A DNA stretch of 64,000 nucleotides from Pseudomonas fluorescens (GCF_902497895.1 NZ_CABVHQ010000003.1:62001-126000), one strand, 5' to 3'. Shown: positions 1 to 10,840, numbered from the stretch's first letter. Notes: a model not told the origin generated them from the letters alone. Numbers and translations are program-made.

Positions 1-407
1 CCTTCGACATCGTCTCCAGCCACGACAAACGCAAAGTCGCCCTGCTGGGCTTGAGCTTCAAGGCCGGCACCGATGACCTGCGCGAAAGCCCGCTGGTAGA
101 GCTGGCGGAAATGCTGATCGGCAAAGGCTACGACCTGAGCATCTACGACAGCAACGTCGAATACGCCCGCGTCCACGGTGCGAACAAGGAATACATCGAG
201 TCGAAGATCCCTCACGTCTCGTCCTTGCTCAACTCGGACTTCGATGCAGTGATCGGCAATTCCGACGTGATCATCCTCGGCAACCGTGACGAGAAGTTCC
301 GCGCCCTGGCTGAGAACGCACCTGCCGGCAAGCAAGTGGTCGACCTGGTCGGCTTCATGTCCCAGGCCACCAGCGTGAGCGATCGCACCGAAGGCATCTG
401 CTGGTAA
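1..407 (+). CDS. algD: GDP-mannose 6-dehydrogenase, C-terminal part (cut by window edge)
   Basis: The reading frame is open from the window edge (first full codon at 3) to TAA at 405-407, so only the last ~134 residues are present. The segment starting LSFKAGTDDLRESP is the UDP-binding/C-terminal domain typical of UDP-glucose/GDP-mannose dehydrogenases. AlgD oxidises GDP-mannose to GDP-mannuronate with NAD, the committing cytosolic step of alginate synthesis. It is the first gene of the alginate operon, and alg8 and the remaining genes follow in canonical order. Its promoter and N-terminus lie outside the window. Identification rests on sequence and operon position. Confidence 0.95.
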   Translation, partial: FDIVSSHDKRKVALLGLSFKAGTDDLRESPLVELAEMLIGKGYDLSIYDSNVEYARVHGANKEYIESKIPHVSSLLNSDFDAVIGNSDVIILGNRDEKFRALAENAPAGKQVVDLVGFMSQATSVSDRTEGICW

Positions 408-413
408 ACACGT

Positions 414-545
414 CTGTAGGAGCTGTGTAGGAGCTGTGTAGGAGCTGTGTAGGAGCTGTCGAGTGAAACGAGGCTGCGATCTTTCCAGATCCACTTGAAT
501 CCCAAGCGAAAGATCAAAAGATCGCAGGCTTCGCCAGCTCCTACG
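414..545. repeat. REPIN between algD and alg8, one arm head repeated four times
   Basis: The right arm (511-544) reads AGATCGCAGGCTTCGCCAGC and continues to CTCCTAC. The left arm carries the complementary GTAGGAGCT...GGCTGCGATC. The GTAGGAGCT head occurs four times with an 11-bp period (416, 427, 438, 449). This is the same palindrome family as at 14325, 16031, 27662, 31957 and 62577. It fills most of the 235-bp gap between algD and alg8, so it would be transcribed inside the operon mRNA. Confidence 0.85.
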
Positions 546-642
546 GGGATTCTGGCGTTATCCAAACCGGGTGGCGCCAGTTTTCACAAGCCTGCCTTAA
601 CCCCATCGGGCCACCCCACTGGCTCGCCCGAGATCGAGACGG

Positions 643-2133
643 ATGCAGATTATGCACAGGCTAAAGCACGGCCTACTCCAGGCCGCCGGTTGGCTGTTTT
701 ACCTAAGTTTATTGTTGGGCATCGCTGCTGCGTTGCCTACGTCCACATTCGACTCCGAGTCGAAGGACTTCATCTTCCTGATTGGCGTCGTGGGCATCTG
801 GCGCTACTCCATGGGGGCCACGCACTTTCTGCGCGGCATGCTGTTTCTGTACGTGGTCTACCCGCACCTGCGGCGTAAAGTGCGCAAGCTCGGCAAGGCG
901 TCAGACCCGTCCCACGTGTTCCTGATGGTCACCAGCTTTCGTATCGATGCGCTGACCACCGCTCAGGTCTACAGCTCGGTGATCCGCGAAGCCATCGAAT
1001 GTGGCTTCCCGACCACCGTGGTCTGTTCGCTGGTGGAAATGTCCGATGAGCTGCTGGTCAAGAGCCTCTGGACCAAAATGAACCCGCCGCCCCACGTCAA
1101 GCTCGACTTCGTGCGCATCGCCGGGACCGGCAAACGTGACGGCCTGGCCTTCGGCTTCCGCGCCATCTCCCGCCACCTGCCGGATGACCGTGCAGTGGTT
1201 GCAGTGATCGATGGCGACACCGTGCTGGCCCCGGGCGTGGTGCGTAAAACCGTGCCCTGGTTCCAGCTGTTCGGCAACGTCGGCGGCCTGACCACCAACG
1301 AGTTCTGCGAAGTGCGCGGCGGCTACATCATGGCCGAGTGGCACAAACTGCGCTTCGCCCAGCGTCACATCAACATGTGCTCGATGGCGTTGTCCAAGCG
1401 CGTGCTGACCATGACCGGACGCATGTCGGTGTTTCGCGCCACCGTGGTCACCGACCCGGACTTCATCGCCGACGTCGAAAGCGACTCGCTGCAACACTGG
1501 CGCCTGGGCCGCTTCAAGTTCCTCACCGGCGATGACAAGTCCAGCTGGTTCAGCTTGATGCGCCTGGGTTACGACACCTTTTACGTGCCGGACGCAGCGA
1601 TCAATACCGTTGAGCACCCGCCGGAAAAAAGTTTCATCAAGGCCAGTCGCAAGCTGATGTTCCGCTGGTACGGCAACAACCTGCGGCAGAACTCCCGGGC
1701 ACTGGGCCTGGGCATGAAGCGTCTTGGTTTGTTCACCTCGGTCGTGCTGTTCGACCAGCGGGTGTCGATGTGGACTTCCCTGCTCGGGCTGACGGTCGCG
1801 ATCATCGCCAGCTTCAAATACGGCATGGCCTTCATCCTGGTGTACCTGCTGTGGATCGGCATCACCCGGTTGATTCTGACCCTGCTGCTGTCCTGCTCGG
1901 GGCACAAGATCGGACCGGCCTATCCAATCATTCTCTATTACAACCAGATCGTCGGCGCGCTGGTGAAAATCTACGTGTTCTTCCGCCTCGATCAACAGTC
2001 CTGGACTCGCCAGGACACCAAACTGACCCGTGATCTCGCCAGCTTTCAACGTTGGTTCAACACTTGGTCGTCTCGGACCATGACCTTCTCCGCCGGCAGC
2101 ATATTCGTTGCCGTGTTGATGATGATGGTCTGA
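643..2133 (+). CDS. alg8: Alginate polymerase, glycosyltransferase family 2
   Basis: Inner-membrane glycosyltransferase that polymerises GDP-mannuronate into polymannuronate, working with Alg44. 496 residues from ATG 643; an in-frame ATG at 652 (starting [10 protein letters not shown]) gives 493 and fits the family equally well. N-terminal hydrophobic segments (residues ~12-35 and ~45-70), a cytosolic GT2 domain with [11 protein letters not shown] as the DxD-like nucleotide-sugar site and DVESD further on, then C-terminal membrane helices (~365-430 and the extreme C-terminus). It lies between algD and alg44, 35 bp upstream of the latter. Family length and order match known Pseudomonas alg operons. 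Confidence 0.96.
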   Translation: MQIMHRLKHGLLQAAGWLFYLSLLLGIAAALPTSTFDSESKDFIFLIGVVGIWRYSMGATHFLRGMLFLYVVYPHLRRKVRKLGKASDPSHVFLMVTSFRIDALTTAQVYSSVIREAIECGFPTTVVCSLVEMSDELLVKSLWTKMNPPPHVKLDFVRIAGTGKRDGLAFGFRAISRHLPDDRAVVAVIDGDTVLAPGVVRKTVPWFQLFGNVGGLTTNEFCEVRGGYIMAEWHKLRFAQRHINMCSMALSKRVLTMTGRMSVFRATVVTDPDFIADVESDSLQHWRLGRFKFLTGDDKSSWFSLMRLGYDTFYVPDAAINTVEHPPEKSFIKASRKLMFRWYGNNLRQNSRALGLGMKRLGLFTSVVLFDQRVSMWTSLLGLTVAIIASFKYGMAFILVYLLWIGITRLILTLLLSCSGHKIGPAYPIILYYNQIVGALVKIYVFFRLDQQSWTRQDTKLTRDLASFQRWFNTWSSRTMTFSAGSIFVAVLMMMV

Positions 2134-2168
2134 CCCTGCCTCGCCTGAATTAACTAGGAATTACATCG

Positions 2169-3353
2169 ATGAACAGCCCAATGAATACCGCCTCAAACTC
2201 CAACGTGGTGCATGAATCCGAAGCTCAGCGCCAGCACGCCCGGGTCAAAATCCCGGCCAAGCTGCGCTTCGTCGACAGCGCCGGTGCTGCCATGATCGCG
2301 CGGGTCGAAGACCTGTCCGCCGGCGGCCTGAGCTTTAACGCCGGGCCACAAAAGGACCTGAAGATCGGCGCGGTCCACAAGGCTCGCCTGCAATTCGTCA
2401 TCGACAACCTGGGCCTGGCCATGGACGTCGAGCTGCAGGTCCGCTCTTACGATCGTCAGTCCGGCCGCACCGGTTGCCAGTTCCAGAGACTGGACCAACA
2501 AGACATCTCGACCCTGCGCCACTTGATCACCTCGCACCTGAGCGGTGACATCGTCACCATGGGCGAAGTGCTCGCCACCCTGCAGCGCGACAACTTCACC
2601 AAGGCGCGCAAGGTCAAGGACGGCGGCCACGGCATGTCCGCCCTGGGCCGCATGCGTGCGGTGACCTTCAGCCTGGCGATTTTCCTCGTCGGCCTGACCG
2701 CCTTCGGCTTCATCTTCAAGTCGGTCTACGGCATGTACTTCGTCAGCCACGCCCAGGCCGGGGTGGTCAGCGTGCCGGCGATGAACGTCACCATGCCCCG
2801 TGACGGCACCGTGCAAAGCCTGATCCAGGCTGACGGCGTCGCCGCCAAAGGCGCTCCGCTGGCGACCTTCAGCACCAGCATGCTCGACGTGCTCAAGGGC
2901 CACCTGACCGAAGACCAGTTGCAACCGTCCAAGGTTGAAGAACTGTTCGGCAAGCAAATGACCGGCACCCTGACCTCGCCCTGTGATTGCACCGTGGCGC
3001 GGCAGACCGTTTCCGACGGCCAGTATGCCAGCAAAGGCGACGTGATCTTCGAACTGGTGCCGCGTAACACCGAGGCCAACGTTGAAGCACGCTTCTCCTA
3101 TCGCCAGTTCGGCGACGTACGTCCAGGTACCGCGGTGAACTTCCAGGTGGCCGGTGAAGACCAGGTACGCCGCGGCACGATCGTCAGCAGCTCCAGCCTG
3201 AACAGCAACGACCTGTCGTCCGACATCCGCGTGAAAATCAAGCCCGATGCACCACTGGACAGCACCTTGGCCGGTAGCCCGGTTGAAGTGACCAGCGATC
3301 GCGGACCATCCCTGAACTGGCTGATCGATAAAGCCACGGCCGCCAGTCTTTAA
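2169..3353 (+). CDS. alg44: Alginate co-polymerase, c-di-GMP-binding PilZ protein
   Basis: Alg44 senses cyclic-di-GMP and activates polymerisation by Alg8, and it reaches into the periplasm. Residues ~17-120 form a PilZ domain with the two diagnostic motifs visible: RQHAR (RxxxR, residues 21-25) and DLSAGG (DxSxxG, residues 48-53). A single membrane segment lies near residues 163-188 (TFSLAIFLVGLTAFGFIF). The remainder is a periplasmic membrane-fusion-like (HlyD-type) domain with paired segments around residues 205-235 and 270-390. 394 residues is the usual length. The c-di-GMP-binding residues are intact, so post-translational control of alginate by c-di-GMP is expected. Confidence 0.97.
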   Translation: MNSPMNTASNSNVVHESEAQRQHARVKIPAKLRFVDSAGAAMIARVEDLSAGGLSFNAGPQKDLKIGAVHKARLQFVIDNLGLAMDVELQVRSYDRQSGRTGCQFQRLDQQDISTLRHLITSHLSGDIVTMGEVLATLQRDNFTKARKVKDGGHGMSALGRMRAVTFSLAIFLVGLTAFGFIFKSVYGMYFVSHAQAGVVSVPAMNVTMPRDGTVQSLIQADGVAAKGAPLATFSTSMLDVLKGHLTEDQLQPSKVEELFGKQMTGTLTSPCDCTVARQTVSDGQYASKGDVIFELVPRNTEANVEARFSYRQFGDVRPGTAVNFQVAGEDQVRRGTIVSSSSLNSNDLSSDIRVKIKPDAPLDSTLAGSPVEVTSDRGPSLNWLIDKATAASL

Positions 3354-3368
3354 GCGGAGGACATGCCT

Positions 3369-4865
3369 ATGACTAGCCTACCCATTGACGAGTGCTGCGC
3401 ACTCGATCGCGAGCAAGCTCGCTCCTGCAAGAGCGACGCAATGACCTGTGGGAGCGAGCTTGCTCGCGATCGGTCGCGTAGCGGCCGCACCTACCTGTGT
3501 GCGCTAGCATTGGCAGTCAGCCTGGCCGGTTGCGCCGGCTTGCCCGACCAGCGTCTGGCCAATGAAGCCATGAAGCGCGGCGACACTGCGCTGGCGTCGC
3601 AAAACTACCAGCAGCTGGCAGAGCTGGGCTACAGCGATGCACAGGTCGGCCTGGCTGATATCCAGGTGGACAGCCGCGACCCGGCGCAGATGAAACAGGC
3701 CGAAGCGACTTACCGCTCCGCCGTCGACAGCTCGCCACGGGCTCAGGCCCGTCTCGGGCGTCTGCTGATGGCCAAGCCCGGTGCCAGCGAGGCCGAACGC
3801 CACGAAGCCGAAGGCCTGCTGAAAAAAGCCTTCGCCAATGGTGAAGGCAATACCCTGATTCCGCTGGCGATGCTGTACCTGCAATACCCGCACAGCTTCC
3901 CGAACGTCAACGCCCAGCAACAGATCAGCCAGTGGCGCACTGCCGGTTACCCTGAAGCGGGTCTGGCCCAGGTGCTGCTCTATCGCACCCAGGGCACCTA
4001 CGACCAGAACCTGGGCGAGGTCGAAACCATCTGCAAGGCGGCGTTGCACACCACCGACATCTGCTACGTCGAGCTGGCCACCGTCTACCAGAAACGCGCC
4101 CAGCCCGAGCAACAGGCCGAACTGCTCAAACAGCTGCAAGCCGGTTACAGCGCTGGCACGGTTTCGGCACAGCGGATGGACAGCGTCGCTCGGGTCCTCG
4201 GTGATGCCACTCTCGGCGCCACCGACGAAAAAACCGCGCAGACCCTGCTCGAACAAATCGCCCCGGTCTACCCCGCTTCCTGGGTCAGCCTGGCGCAACT
4301 GCTCTACGACTTCCCCGAACTGGGCGACGTCGACAAGATGATGCAGTATCTGGACAGCGGCCGCGCCGCCGACCAGCCGCGCGCCGAACTGCTGCTGGGC
4401 AAACTCTATTACGAAGGTAAGTGGGTCCCGGCCGACGCCAAACAGGCTCAGGCGCATTTCCAGAAAGCTGTCGGCCGTGAAGTCGCCGCCGATTACTACC
4501 TGGGCCAGATCTATCGCCGTGGCTACCTCGGCAAGGTCTACCCGGACAAAGCCCTGTCGCACTTGCTGACTGCCGCCCGCAATGGCCAGAACAGCGCCGA
4601 CTTTGCCATCGCCCAGTTGTTCTCCCAAGGCAAGGGCACTCGACCTAACCCGGTCAATGCCTATGTCTTCAGCCAACTGGCCAAGGCCACGAACACCCCG
4701 CAAGCCACCGAGCTTGCACAAACACTCGAAGCCCAGCTGCCGCCTGCCCAACGTGCCGAGGCTCAACGCCTGTTGCAACAAGAGCAGGCCATGCGTAGCG
4801 GTTTGAGCAAGGACACGTTGGACCTGCACGCCCTGCAAGAAGAAGACGGCGAGGAATCCCTATGA
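3369..4865 (+). CDS. algK: Alginate secretion lipoprotein with TPR/Sel1 repeats, N-terminus altered by a REPIN
   Basis: Outer-membrane lipoprotein scaffold of the alginate secretion complex; it supports AlgE and links it to the periplasmic components. The lipobox is VSLAGC followed by [10 protein letters not shown], and the body is a series of Sel1/TPR-like helical repeats (e.g. [28 protein letters not shown]). The N-terminus is unusual: residues between MTSLPI and [16 protein letters not shown] are encoded by a REP doublet (3404-3472). ATG 3369 has GGAGG eight bases upstream and is chosen; ATG 3363 is too close to it. An in-frame ATG at 3441, inside the REPIN loop, would give a normal ~30-residue lipoprotein signal. 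Overlaps algE by 4 bp. Confidence 0.93.
   Translation: MTSLPIDECCALDREQARSCKSDAMTCGSELARDRSRSGRTYLCALALAVSLAGCAGLPDQRLANEAMKRGDTALASQNYQQLAELGYSDAQVGLADIQVDSRDPAQMKQAEATYRSAVDSSPRAQARLGRLLMAKPGASEAERHEAEGLLKKAFANGEGNTLIPLAMLYLQYPHSFPNVNAQQQISQWRTAGYPEAGLAQVLLYRTQGTYDQNLGEVETICKAALHTTDICYVELATVYQKRAQPEQQAELLKQLQAGYSAGTVSAQRMDSVARVLGDATLGATDEKTAQTLLEQIAPVYPASWVSLAQLLYDFPELGDVDKMMQYLDSGRAADQPRAELLLGKLYYEGKWVPADAKQAQAHFQKAVGREVAADYYLGQIYRRGYLGKVYPDKALSHLLTAARNGQNSADFAIAQLFSQGKGTRPNPVNAYVFSQLAKATNTPQATELAQTLEAQLPPAQRAEAQRLLQQEQAMRSGLSKDTLDLHALQEEDGEESL
3404..3472. repeat. REPIN inside the algK coding sequence
   Basis: Two inverted arms, CGATCGCGAGCAAGCTCGCTCC at 3404-3425 and its complement at 3450-3472 (reading GGAGCGAGCTTGCTCGCGAT), separated by about 25 bp that include an ATG at 3441. 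Same family as 40785-40886. The ~69-bp element keeps the algK frame open and adds roughly 23 charged or cysteine-containing residues ahead of the hydrophobic part of the signal peptide. Confidence 0.9.
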
Positions 4866-6352
4866 AGTTGAATCCATTTGTGCAAGCTGGCATTGGCCTG
4901 GGCTTCGCCCTGCTGTGGTCCTGCCCGACTCTGGCCGCCCTGACCGACGAGAAGAACTACGGTCTTGACGTGAAAGCCACCGGCCAATCGGAAGATGACC
5001 GCGACCTCGGCACCCAAAAGGGCGGCGACGTCAACGGCGTCGGCCTCGACCTGCGTCCCTGGATCTACGGCGAAAGCGGTAGCTGGAGCGCCTATGCCAT
5101 GGGCCAGGCCGTGACCTCGACTGACATCATCGAGACCGACACCCTGCAACAGTCCGACAGCGACGGCCCCCAGGCCACCGACAACGGTGATCGCAAGAGC
5201 AAAAAGAACTACCTGGCGATGCGCGAATTCTGGGTCGGCTACAGCGGCCTGACGCCTTACCCCGGCGAGATCCTGAAGCTCGGTCGCCAACGCCTGCACA
5301 ACGATGACGGCCAATGGCGTGACACCAACATCGAAGCCCTGGCCTGGACCTTCGACACCACCTTGTTGAAAGCCAACGTCGGTGTCGCCGAGCGCTTCAG
5401 CGAATACCGCACCGACCTGACCGAGCTGTCGCCCCAAGACAAGGATCGCCTGCACGTCTTCGGCGATATCTCGACTCAATGGACACCCGGCAATTGGGTC
5501 GGCGTGCGCGGCCACCACACCCATGATGACGGCAAGCTGGACTACCCGACTCCTGGCGTAGCCGCCGACTCGCTGGACAAGACAAAGAACGGCGACCTGA
5601 CCTGGCTTGGTCTGGAAGCCAACAGCGACGCCTACAACTATCGCAACACCAACACCCTCAACTACTGGGGCAGCGTCACCGGTATGTCCGGCGACCGCGA
5701 CACCGTCAACCCGCTGGATCCCGATAACACCGCCCCGGCACAAGCCAAAAACAGTGGCAGCGTCAACGGCTGGGCCACTGATATGGGTCTGCGTCTGCGC
5801 CTCGATCCGAACTGGCAAGTCGGTGGGGCCTACGCCCGCGCCAGTGCCGAATACGAACAGAACGGTCTGGAAAGCAACCGTTCGAACTACACCGGCACCC
5901 GCTCGCGAGTGCATCGTTTCGGTGAGGCCTTCCGTGGCGAAATGAGCAACATGCAATCCGCCACCCTGTTCGGCTCCTGGATGCACAACGACGAATACGA
6001 CGCCAGCCTGGTCTACCACAAGTTCTGGCGCGTCGATGGCAACAAGGAAGTCGGCAGCAACGGCATCAACGCTGTCGAGAATATCCAGAATAATGAGGAC
6101 CTTGCCCTCGGCGAGATGACCACCATGGCGCTGCCGAAAAACGGCAAGAAAGACCTCGGTCAGGAAGTGGACCTGGTGCTCACCAAGTACTTCAAGCAAG
6201 GCCTGCTGCCGGCTGGCCTGAGCCAGTCGATCGATGAACCTGCGGCGCTGGTGCGTTTGCGCGGCGGCGTGTTCAAGCCCGGCGATGCCTATGGCAAAGA
6301 CGTCGACTCGTACATGCACCGTGCCTTTGTCGATGTCGTCTGGAAGTTCTGA
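4862..6352 (+). CDS. algE: Alginate outer-membrane porin
   Basis: 18-stranded beta-barrel through which alginate leaves the cell. 496 residues: a signal peptide ([20 protein letters not shown]...TLAA), then alternating barrel strands rich in aromatic and charged residues ([20 protein letters not shown]), and a C-terminal strand ending in VDVVWKF, where the terminal Phe is the Bam recognition signal of outer-membrane proteins. The start codon overlaps the algK stop (ATGA), indicating translational coupling with its lipoprotein partner. Downstream algG begins within 30 bp. Confidence 0.96.
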   Translation: MKLNPFVQAGIGLGFALLWSCPTLAALTDEKNYGLDVKATGQSEDDRDLGTQKGGDVNGVGLDLRPWIYGESGSWSAYAMGQAVTSTDIIETDTLQQSDSDGPQATDNGDRKSKKNYLAMREFWVGYSGLTPYPGEILKLGRQRLHNDDGQWRDTNIEALAWTFDTTLLKANVGVAERFSEYRTDLTELSPQDKDRLHVFGDISTQWTPGNWVGVRGHHTHDDGKLDYPTPGVAADSLDKTKNGDLTWLGLEANSDAYNYRNTNTLNYWGSVTGMSGDRDTVNPLDPDNTAPAQAKNSGSVNGWATDMGLRLRLDPNWQVGGAYARASAEYEQNGLESNRSNYTGTRSRVHRFGEAFRGEMSNMQSATLFGSWMHNDEYDASLVYHKFWRVDGNKEVGSNGINAVENIQNNEDLALGEMTTMALPKNGKKDLGQEVDLVLTKYFKQGLLPAGLSQSIDEPAALVRLRGGVFKPGDAYGKDVDSYMHRAFVDVVWKF

Positions 6353-6378
6353 TGCGAAGTGCCAAAGGAGTGCGTGAG

Positions 6379-7956
6379 ATGAATAGTCAAGCCATCAAGG
6401 GCTCGATCAGCCTGTTGGCCGGCGCACTGCTGCTGGCCAGTGCGGCAGCCTTTGCCAGTGTCGAACCGGCGAGCAAGCCGGCGACCGTGGCCAAGGGCCT
6501 GCAACAAGCGAATACCTACACCGTCACCAGCGCGCCGACCGCGCCGCTGGACCTGGCCAAACCGAAACTGCCCGACCTCTCCGGCTACACCGCCGAGGCC
6601 GTGGCGGCGAAGATTGTGCGCAGCAAAGCGGGCAAGGTCAGCGTTCGACGGATGATGCAAGAGAATGCGCTGAAGGACTTTATCGGCGGCGACAACAAGA
6701 TGGCCGAGTGGGTGGTGCGTCAGCACGGTATCCCTCAGGCGATCTTTATCGACGACGGTTACATCAACCTCAAGGACCTGAGCAAGAAGCTGCCCAAGCA
6801 GTACTTCAGCGAGACCTCGCCGGGTGTGTTCCTGGCGAAACTGCCGATAGTGGTGGGCAACAAAGGCATCCTCGAAATCGACAAACAGACGCAAGAGTTG
6901 CGCCTGTCCCAGGAAGCCGGTTCGTTCCTGGTCAACGATGGCCAGCTGTTCGTGCGTGATACCAAAATCACCGGCTGGCGCGAAAAGGAAAACGCTCCGG
7001 CGACCTTCCGCTCGCCGAAGGAATTTCGTCCGTTCCTGCTGTCCTGGGGCGGCACCGAGACCTACATCGTCAACAGCAAAATGGCCAGCTTCGGCTATGC
7101 CAACAGTAAGTCCTACGGTGTGAGTATTTCCCAGTACACGCCGAACATGGCCAAGGTGCTCAAGCGCGCTGAACCCACCGGCTGGATCGTCGGTTCGGAG
7201 TTCTCGGACATGTGGTACGGCTTCTACTGCTACGAAACCACGGGTTTCGTGGTCAAGGGCAATACCTATCGCGACAACATCGTCTACGGCATTGACCCCC
7301 ATGACCGTTCCCACGGCCTGATCATCGCCGATAACACGGTGTACGGGACCAAGAAGAAGCACGGGATCATTATTTCCCGTGAGGTCAACGACAGCTTCAT
7401 CTTCAACAACCGCAGCTACGAGAACAAGTTGTCAGGCCTGGTGATCGACCGTAACAGCGTCAACAACCTGATCGCCGACAATGAGATCTACCGCAACGAG
7501 ACCGACGGCATCACGCTCTACGAGAGTGGCAACAACCTCCTGTGGGGCAACAAGGTGATCAGCAACAAGCGCCACGGCATTCGTGTGCGTAACAGCGTGA
7601 ACATTCGCCTGTACGAAAACATCTCCATGAGCAACGGCCTGACCGGGGTGTTCGGGCACATCAAAGACTTGACCGATACCGACCGCGACATCGATCTCGA
7701 TCCGTTCGACGCCCAGGTCTCGCTGATTCTGGTGGGCGGTGAACTCGCCGCCAACGGCAGTGGCCCGCTGTCCATCGACTCGCCGCTGAGCGTCGAGTTG
7801 TACCGGGTATCGATGCTTGCTCCGACCAAATCCAGCGGGATCAGCTTCTCGGGGATTCTCGGCGAGCGCCAGAATGAAATTCTCGACCTGCTGGTACGCC
7901 AGCAGAAAGCTGTGCTGATCGACCCTGTCGAACGCCAGACCGATATGCGGGACTGA
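6379..7956 (+). CDS. algG: Poly(beta-D-mannuronate) C5-epimerase
   Basis: Periplasmic epimerase that converts mannuronate residues in the polymer to guluronate. A right-handed beta-helix is evident from repeated short N-rich turns (GNTYRDN, NRSYENKLSGL, NEIYRNETDG, GNKVISNKRHG). The family DPHD catalytic motif is at about residues 306-309. ATG 6379 is preferred: AAGGAG lies nine bases upstream and it yields a clean signal peptide (MNSQAIKGSISLLAGALLLA...FASVEP). A longer frame begins at ATG 6352, overlapping the algE stop by one base. 525 residues, close to the family length. Confidence 0.95.
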   Translation: MNSQAIKGSISLLAGALLLASAAAFASVEPASKPATVAKGLQQANTYTVTSAPTAPLDLAKPKLPDLSGYTAEAVAAKIVRSKAGKVSVRRMMQENALKDFIGGDNKMAEWVVRQHGIPQAIFIDDGYINLKDLSKKLPKQYFSETSPGVFLAKLPIVVGNKGILEIDKQTQELRLSQEAGSFLVNDGQLFVRDTKITGWREKENAPATFRSPKEFRPFLLSWGGTETYIVNSKMASFGYANSKSYGVSISQYTPNMAKVLKRAEPTGWIVGSEFSDMWYGFYCYETTGFVVKGNTYRDNIVYGIDPHDRSHGLIIADNTVYGTKKKHGIIISREVNDSFIFNNRSYENKLSGLVIDRNSVNNLIADNEIYRNETDGITLYESGNNLLWGNKVISNKRHGIRVRNSVNIRLYENISMSNGLTGVFGHIKDLTDTDRDIDLDPFDAQVSLILVGGELAANGSGPLSIDSPLSVELYRVSMLAPTKSSGISFSGILGERQNEILDLLVRQQKAVLIDPVERQTDMRD

Positions 7957-7966
7957 GGATAATCTT

Positions 7967-9415
7967 ATGCACCCACACTTGATCAAACTACTCAGCCTTT
8001 CGGGCCTGACCGCGGCGATTCTCGCCGCCAGCGCAGGCGCACGTGCCGATGAGGCCCAGGCGCCGAATTTCACCGCCGAGCCGTGCTGCAACCTGTGCCC
8101 GGAAGCGCACGACGCGAAGAACTACACCACTCGCTATCAGCAGAACTTCACCACGCTGGTGCAGGCACAGGGCGACTGGTTGTTCCGGACCCAGGAAGAC
8201 CTGCGTACCGAGTTCGACACCACGCCCGCCGGCTACAAGCGCATGAAGCAACTGCACGATGCGTTCAAGAGCAAAGGCGTGGAACTGGTAGTGGTTTACC
8301 AGCCGACCCGTGGCCTGGTGAACCGCAACAAGCTGAACCCGGAAGACAAAGCCAGGTTCGATTTCGACAAGGCGCTGCGCAACTACAAAACCATGCTCGG
8401 GCGTTTCGCCGCGATGGGTTATGTGGTGCCGGACCTGTCGCCGCTGACCAATGAGCAATTGCCCGACGAAACGACCGCCCACGATTTCTACTTCCGTGGC
8501 GATCAGCACTGGACCCCTTACGGCGCCCAGCGTACAGCGAAAATCGTCGGTGAAAAGGTCAAGCAAATTCCGGCCTTCGCGGACATTCCCAAGCGCGAAT
8601 TCGAGTCCCATAAGTCAGGTCGCATGGGCAAGACTGGAACGTTACACAATATGGCTGGTCAACTCTGTGGCACTAGCTACGCGATCCAGTACATGGATCA
8701 ATTCACCACCGAGCCAAAAGGCGAAGCGGCCGATGGCGATCTGTTCGGCGAATCCGGAAATCCGGAAATCACCCTGGTCGGTACCAGCCACAGTGGCAAG
8801 AACTACAACTTCGCCGGTTTCCTGGAAGAAGCCATCGGCGCCGACATTCTCAACGTGGCATTCCCCGGCGGTGGCCTGGAAGGTTCGATGCTGCAGTACC
8901 TGGGCAGCGAAGAGTTCCAGAAAAAACCACCGAAGATTCTCATCTGGGAATTCTCGCCACTTTATCGCCTGGACCAGGAAACCACATATCGACAGATGAT
9001 GGCGCTGCTCGACAACGGCTGCGAAGGCAAAGAAGCGCAGATGAGCGGCAGCACCACCCTCAAGCCCGGCAAGAACGAGCTGATGGTCAACAGCAAGAAC
9101 CTGGACCTGCGTAACAGCAATCATCAGGTCGACATCCGCTTCGCCGACCCGTCGGTGAAAACCATGCAAGCCACCCTCTGGTACATGAACGGGCGCCACG
9201 AGGACATCAAGATCGAAAAACCGGAAACATCCGACACCGACGGGCGTTTCGCCTTTGAACTGCGCACTGACGAAGATTGGGCCTCGCAGACCCTGCTGGC
9301 CGTAGAGGTCCAGGGTCCGGAAGCGGGTGCCACTGCGCAGAAGGTCGAAGCGAAAGTATGCAAACGCAACGTGTTCCCAAGCGCTGAGCAACGTACCGCT
9401 CAGGCAGGGCAATGA
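7967..9415 (+). CDS. algX: Alginate O-acetyltransferase, SGNH-hydrolase type
   Basis: Periplasmic enzyme that transfers acetyl groups to mannuronate residues in the final acetylation step. Signal peptide [20 protein letters not shown] ends near AGARADEA. The SGNH/AlgX-N-like domain carries the catalytic Asp-x-His pair in GDQHW (D179, H181) and the serine in VGTSHSG (S274); a C-terminal carbohydrate-binding module (~residues 345-470) follows. The CCNLC cysteines near the mature N-terminus are conserved in the family. Ten bases separate it from algG, and its stop overlaps the longest algL frame. Confidence 0.96.
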   Translation: MHPHLIKLLSLSGLTAAILAASAGARADEAQAPNFTAEPCCNLCPEAHDAKNYTTRYQQNFTTLVQAQGDWLFRTQEDLRTEFDTTPAGYKRMKQLHDAFKSKGVELVVVYQPTRGLVNRNKLNPEDKARFDFDKALRNYKTMLGRFAAMGYVVPDLSPLTNEQLPDETTAHDFYFRGDQHWTPYGAQRTAKIVGEKVKQIPAFADIPKREFESHKSGRMGKTGTLHNMAGQLCGTSYAIQYMDQFTTEPKGEAADGDLFGESGNPEITLVGTSHSGKNYNFAGFLEEAIGADILNVAFPGGGLEGSMLQYLGSEEFQKKPPKILIWEFSPLYRLDQETTYRQMMALLDNGCEGKEAQMSGSTTLKPGKNELMVNSKNLDLRNSNHQVDIRFADPSVKTMQATLWYMNGRHEDIKIEKPETSDTDGRFAFELRTDEDWASQTLLAVEVQGPEAGATAQKVEAKVCKRNVFPSAEQRTAQAGQ

Positions 9416-9423
9416 GGTTACCA

Positions 9424-10560
9424 ATGCACACTGGAACTCGAACACTGACGATGAAAAAGCTGCTGGCGCCGACTCTGCTGGGGCTGGCGATTTTCGCCGG
9501 CACCGCACAGGCCGCCGCACCACTGCGCCCGCCTCAGGGCTACTACGCGCCGGTGGAAAAATTCAAGACCGGTGACAAGGCCCAAAGCTGCGAAAGCATG
9601 CCGACGCCCTACACCCAGAAACTGCAATTTCGCAGTAAATACGAAGGCTCCGACAAGGCCCGCTCGACGCTCAATACAGAATCGGAAAAAGCCTTCCGTG
9701 GCGCCACCGCCGACATCACCAAACTGGAGCGTGGCATCAGCAAACAGGTGATGCAGTTCATGCGCGATGGCCGTCCGGAACAACTCGAGTGCACCTTGGG
9801 CTGGTTGACGGGTTGGGCCAAGGCCGATGCGCTGATGTCCAAGGACTTCAACCATACCGGCATGTCGATGCGCAAATGGGCGCTGGGCAGCATGGCCTCG
9901 TCCTATGTTCGCTTGAAGTTTTCTGACAGCCATCCGTTGGCGAACCACCCGCAAGAGTCGCAACAGATCGAAGCATGGTTCAGCAAAATGGCCGATCAGG
10001 TAGTCAGTGACTGGGACAACCTGCCGTTGGAAAAAACCAACAACCATTCGTACTGGGCAGCCTGGTCAGTCATGGCCACTGCGGTCGCGACCGATCGCCG
10101 CGATCTGTTCGACTGGGCAGTGAAGGAATACAAAGTCGCCGCGAACCAGGTCGACGCCGACGGTTTCCTGCCTAACGAGCTCAAGCGTCAGAAGCGCGCC
10201 CTCGCCTATCACAACTATGCCCTGCCGCCGCTGGCGATGATCGCCAGCTTTGCTCAGGCCAACGGTCTGGATGTGCGTCCGGAAAACAACGGTGCGCTGA
10301 AACGCCTGGGTGACCGAGTGCTGGCCGGCGTCGAGGATCCTGACGAGTTCGAAGAAAAGAACGGTGAAGAACAGGACATGACCGACCTCAAGGTCGACTC
10401 GAAATTCGCCTGGCTCGAACCCTTCTGCAGCCTCTACACCTGCCCGGCCGATGTGCTTGAACGCAAACGCGAGATGCAACCGTTCAAGACCTTCCGCCTC
10501 GGTGGTGACCTGACCAAGGTCTATGACCCGAGTCATGAGAAAGGCAACAAGGGTTCGTAA
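9424..10560 (+). CDS. algL: Poly(beta-D-mannuronate) lyase
   Basis: Periplasmic alginate lyase (PL5) that degrades polymer misdirected into the periplasm. The family blocks are clear: [38 protein letters not shown] with the catalytic Asn-His, and [18 protein letters not shown] with the catalytic Arg and Tyr. ATG 9424 has TGAGG six bases upstream; an earlier ATG 9412 overlaps the algX stop, and ATG 9451 begins the hydrophobic signal region ([16 protein letters not shown]). About 378 residues. A ~280-bp gap with a large REPIN separates it from algI, the widest break within the operon. Confidence 0.95.
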   Translation: MHTGTRTLTMKKLLAPTLLGLAIFAGTAQAAAPLRPPQGYYAPVEKFKTGDKAQSCESMPTPYTQKLQFRSKYEGSDKARSTLNTESEKAFRGATADITKLERGISKQVMQFMRDGRPEQLECTLGWLTGWAKADALMSKDFNHTGMSMRKWALGSMASSYVRLKFSDSHPLANHPQESQQIEAWFSKMADQVVSDWDNLPLEKTNNHSYWAAWSVMATAVATDRRDLFDWAVKEYKVAANQVDADGFLPNELKRQKRALAYHNYALPPLAMIASFAQANGLDVRPENNGALKRLGDRVLAGVEDPDEFEEKNGEEQDMTDLKVDSKFAWLEPFCSLYTCPADVLERKREMQPFKTFRLGGDLTKVYDPSHEKGNKGS

Positions 10561-10575
10561 GGCTGAACGCTTTCC

Positions 10576-10723
10576 CCTGTGGCGAGGGGGCTTGCCCCGC
10601 TGGGGTGCGCAGCGCCCCCAAAACCTGCCAACGCGGTGCTTCAGTCAGAACGCGCAAGCAGGTTCTACGACTGCTTCGCCCGAGCGCGGACCGGCCGACG
10701 GGGGCAAGCCCCCTCGCCACAGG
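10576..10723. repeat. REPIN between algL and algI
   Basis: Inverted arms CTGTGGCGAGGGGGCTTGCC (left, from 10577) and GGGGCAAGCCCCCTCGCCAC (right, to about 10720) with a diverged ~100-bp centre. Same family as 39954-40123, and single arms at 24011 and 33908. It occupies the gap between algL and algI and would form a long hairpin in the operon transcript. Confidence 0.88.
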
Positions 10724-10766
10724 TAAGCGCCTGGCATTAGAGCCAGGTCAGTTTCAAATGCAATAC

Positions 10767-10793
10767 AACCTCCCCGATTTTCGTGGGGGGGTT
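10767..10793 (+). other. GC-rich hairpin in the algL-algI gap
   Basis: AACCTCCCC (10767-10775) can pair with GGGGGGGTT (10785-10793), nine pairs with one G-U. It is followed by a G-run rather than a T-tract, so it is not a standard intrinsic terminator. It could pause RNA polymerase or protect the upstream mRNA end. No protein-coding signal was seen in 10561-10840. Confidence 0.5.
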
Positions 10794-10840
10794 TGGGGGG
10801 GCTTCGGCCCTTAACTGTTGGATAAACACGGAGAGTCGGG

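Noticed and set aside
901..2049. Long antisense frame opposite alg8 (and similar ones opposite algK, algE, algI, hmgA)
   Set aside because: Typical mirror frames in high-G+C DNA; no leader, low-complexity His/Gln/Val-rich translations, and the opposite strand is a known gene.
10767..10803. Intrinsic terminator between algL and algI
   Set aside because: The stem is followed by Gs instead of Ts; kept only as a hairpin.
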